DNA of 8,125 bases from Candidatus Bathyarchaeota archaeon (GTDB taxonomy: Archaea > Thermoproteota > Bathyarchaeia > Bathyarchaeales > DTEX01): contig JAGGZB010000007.1 of assembly GCA_021162225.1 (NCBI GenBank), positions 1-8,125 on the forward strand, given 5' to 3'. Positions within the stretch are counted from its first letter, which is position 1; every line of letters begins with the position of its first letter. Made by a program: the position numbers and the translations under genes. The notes beneath the pieces are model-generated. The model was not told the origin of the DNA. It worked only from the letters and a program-made list of their open reading frames with translations, and did not search any database. This document shows, piece by piece, positions 6,544 through 8,125 of the stretch.

Positions 6544-6966
6544 TTACTTCTTACTGCTTACCTTAATCTGATGTATTTGCTCTCTCCTCTTTTTCTCAGC
6601 CTGCTCTCTAAGCCATCTTGCTGTCTCTTTCATTACCGGATGCTCTGATACATCTACTACTGGTATTTCTAGGCCACTGACTTTTATTGAAGGCGAATAC
6701 TTCGGCATTAACGTAAAGTGAACAGAACTCCAGTAAATTCTTCCTTTCAAGTAATTATCCATAAGGTCATTTGTATCAGGAGTAAGTGGAAAATATATGA
6801 AGAGAACTCCTTCAGCCCAGTACGCTACAACCGGGAGGCCTGAGTGTATAACTCTAGCGAACATTTGACTTAAATTATCCTTTGAGAATTGGAAGTAGTC
6901 AAGGATAACTATCTCCTTGGGAGGCTGATATATTATCTTAATTCTATTCTTCCCAGCCACCTCCAA
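6544..6966 (-). CDS. Hypothetical protein
   Basis: A 140-residue, probably soluble protein that I cannot assign. It begins with beta-type segments (KIIYQPP, EIVILDYF). There follows a helix with NLSQMFARVI (31-40), then a hydrophobic stretch, GLPVVAYWAEGVLFIYFPL (43-61), too interrupted for a clear membrane helix. The last ~30 residues form a charged, lysine- and arginine-rich helix. No cysteine or metal motif is visible. The start is uncertain: TTG at 6966 with GGGAG four bases before it, or GTG at 6960. The reading frame is open and has protein-like composition, and no longer overlapping frame competes. It converges with the small basic gene and has no operon partner. A CATAAGG-like promoter element lies near 6993-7000. 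Confidence 0.6.
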   Translation of the reverse strand: MEVAGKNRIKIIYQPPKEIVILDYFQFSKDNLSQMFARVIHSGLPVVAYWAEGVLFIYFPLTPDTNDLMDNYLKGRIYWSSVHFTLMPKYSPSIKVSGLEIPVVDVSEHPVMKETARWLREQAEKKRREQIHQIKVSSKK

Positions 6967-7302
6967 GACTCTCCCGAGAGTTCTTGTTTATTCCCTTATG
7001 CAAATCTCTACTTCGAATTAGGAATGTTATCTTGACTTAAATTTGTTTCGCGGATTAGTAAATTGTATTGAGGATTTTATGGCATATGTTTCATTAAACC
7101 TGATTAAAAGTATATTTTTTATGCATATATAATTTAAATTGTTATGTTAATTTTAACCTCCGTTTTCAAGTGTATACATTTGTTTTACAAGAAGATTATT
7201 TTCATTAAACAGCCATCTCTAAAAAATGTTGATACCGACCTCTCTCTAAAAATAGACTCAAAACATAGTATTACAAATACCGTTTAAAAAGGTGTAAAAT
7301 AA
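6967..7302. other. AT-rich intergenic region with short repeats
   Basis: This 336-base stretch holds no convincing gene and is visibly richer in A and T than its surroundings. It contains an 11-base direct repeat TTTCATTAAAC (7089-7099 and 7200-7210). A 10-base direct repeat TCTCTAAAAA (7216-7225 and 7243-7252) and a small dyad GTTAATTTTAAC (7146-7157) are also present. It must contain the divergent promoters for the genes on both sides. No tRNA, sRNA or terminal repeat was recognised. Confidence 0.5.
7247..7302 (+). promoter_or_regulatory. Likely promoter and RBS of the archaeosortase gene
   Basis: TAAAAATA (7247-7254) is a TATA-box candidate predicting initiation near 7276. AGGTG (7290-7294) lies 8 bases before the ATG at 7303 and is the likely Shine-Dalgarno. 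TTTAAAAA (7283-7290) is also TATA-like but too close to the start unless the transcript begins inside the gene. Confidence 0.4.
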
Positions 7303-7818
7303 ATGTCATACAAGGAAAAACCACGGATTCTTCACGCCGCTGTTCAAGTAGCGTTGGCTCTAATAATGGCGGCCTTAACAATGTCAACTTACACATGGGA
7401 TTTCATCGCACGTACAACAGCAGAAGTGCTTAAGATCGCTGGAATAAAGACTGCCTATGTAAGTGACCTCTTCTTGCTTTATGTTAGATTATTAGATGGC
7501 AAGGTTGTTGGCTTCAGGGTTCTTTTAGAATGTTCGGGCCTCATCACCCTCATTATATTCACTTTTATTTCAGCCCTAACCATAGGGCTGTTTAGCGGAA
7601 GCTTAAAAGTTAAGCTTGCTTGGTTTGTTATGAGCATAATTGTATGCTTCTCTTGGAATATTTTCCGCCTTATCTCCGTAATCGCCGTTGCATATAGCTT
7701 TGGCTATTCAGCCTTCGAAGTAATCCACTACATCTTCGCGCCCACAATGGATTTCATCTGCATCATCTCTCTCTGGTCTATTGGACTCTCTTGGATGAGA
7801 AGGGGGGCGGAAGCATGA
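7303..7818 (+). CDS. Archaeosortase/exosortase family transpeptidase
   Basis: A 171-residue multi-pass membrane protein with the catalytic pattern of archaeosortases and exosortases. Cys77 lies in LLECSGL, Arg122 in NIFRL and His142 in VIHYIFAP. These three residues are the conserved Cys, Arg and His of the family, which cleaves C-terminal sorting signals of surface proteins and moves them to another anchor. Hydrophobic segments at about 10-29, 74-97, 104-131 and 146-164 suggest four to five membrane passes. It is short next to the ~280-residue haloarchaeal ArtA and closer in size to the compact XrtG type. The start is ATG at 7303 behind AGGTG. Its TGA overlaps the ATG of the glycosyltransferase gene (ATGA), so the two are translationally coupled. 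No target with a C-terminal membrane anchor and basic tail is encoded in this window. Subfamily is undetermined. Confidence 0.85.
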   Translation: MSYKEKPRILHAAVQVALALIMAALTMSTYTWDFIARTTAEVLKIAGIKTAYVSDLFLLYVRLLDGKVVGFRVLLECSGLITLIIFTFISALTIGLFSGSLKVKLAWFVMSIIVCFSWNIFRLISVIAVAYSFGYSAFEVIHYIFAPTMDFICIISLWSIGLSWMRRGAEA

Positions 7819-8125
7819 TCTTCACAGCGATAACTGGGGTCTTGATGGTCTTCATGATTGCATACATGTTCCGTCACCTCATATTTACGTATCAAGCATT
7901 ATTTAGCAAGCCGCAACGATTCTTGGAATCATTTAGGAGAACTATCGGCGTGTACACGCCGGTTGTAAGCATTCTTATACCTGCACATAATGAGGAGCTC
8001 GTGATTGGAAAGATACTTGAAAGGATGACGGAGCTCACGTATCCGAAGGACAAGCTTGAAGTTATAGTTATAGATGATGGCTCAACCGATGCTACTGGAA
8101 AGATAGCTGATGAATACGCCGAAAA
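7815..8125 (+). CDS. Membrane-anchored family 2 glycosyltransferase (3' end outside window)
   Basis: The first 103 residues of a GT2-type glycosyltransferase; the frame is still open at the right edge. Residues 3-24 form a hydrophobic membrane helix. The GT-A nucleotide-sugar-binding start follows: VVSILIPAHNEE (56-67), where the Asn-Glu-Glu end is typical, and VIVIDDGSTD (87-96) with the Asp pair that contacts the nucleotide. The layout, a helix then a cytoplasmic GT-A domain, fits processive or polyprenyl-linked transferases and the glycosyltransferases found beside XrtG exosortases. The start is ATG at 7815, with AGGGGGG seven bases before it and a 4-base ATGA overlap with the archaeosortase. 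Donor and acceptor cannot be told because the acceptor domain is missing. Confidence 0.87.
   Translation, partial: MIFTAITGVLMVFMIAYMFRHLIFTYQALFSKPQRFLESFRRTIGVYTPVVSILIPAHNEELVIGKILERMTELTYPKDKLEVIVIDDGSTDATGKIADEYAE

Noticed and set aside
6586..6840. Possible membrane segment in the 140-residue hypothetical protein, as a target of the archaeosortase
   Set aside because: The hydrophobic stretch is mid-protein and broken by charged and polar residues; there is no C-terminal membrane helix with a basic tail or N-terminal signal peptide.
1..8125. CRISPR array, insertion sequence or terminal repeats
   Set aside because: No regularly spaced repeats, no transposase motif and no long inverted repeats were seen.

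Overview
The window looks archaeal, probably from a thermophilic or sediment-dwelling TACK-type (Thermoproteota-like) lineage. The main grounds are a UPF0147 gene, a family typical of archaea, an archaeosortase-type transpeptidase, and TATA-box-like elements placed about 25-35 bases before several starts. Arg is mostly AGG/AGA and Ile often ATA, and TTG/GTG starts follow good Shine-Dalgarno motifs. No rRNA, tRNA, CRISPR array, insertion sequence or attachment site was seen. The lineage is inferred from gene content only.

Layout. 1-371 (+) is the C-terminal part of a PfkA-family phosphofructokinase, running in from the left edge. It converges on a minus-strand block. 383-1474 (-) is a PflX-type (COG1313) radical SAM protein and 1533-2588 (-) is the radical SAM member of the AmmeMemoRadiSam trio (AmrS). 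They are tandem distant relatives with no glycyl-radical enzyme, Memo or AMMECR1 gene in the window. 2728-3006 (-) is UPF0147. 3158-4615 (-) is an L-fucose/L-arabinose-isomerase-like protein with a recognisable metal site. 4715-5368 (-) is a cyclase-family (kynurenine-formamidase-like) metal hydrolase whose TTG start overlaps the stop of 5365-6123 (-), a left-handed beta-helix sugar acyltransferase.

Right part. From a divergent promoter region, 6253-6513 (+) encodes a small basic, possibly winged-helix protein. It converges on 6544-6966 (-), an unrecognised 140-residue protein; a perfect short hairpin lies between their stops. An AT-rich 336-base gene-free stretch (6967-7302) follows. Then a compact archaeosortase/exosortase-family gene (7303-7818, +) overlaps by ATGA a membrane-anchored family-2 glycosyltransferase that runs off the right edge.

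How the genes fit together. Two functional pairs are supported by translational coupling: acyltransferase plus cyclase, and archaeosortase plus glycosyltransferase. The second pair, a cell-surface protein processing and glycan module, is the most promising candidate for an unusual system. The acyltransferase, cyclase and fucose-isomerase-like genes may form a small-molecule or sugar-modifying cluster, but the pathway cannot be read from the sequence.
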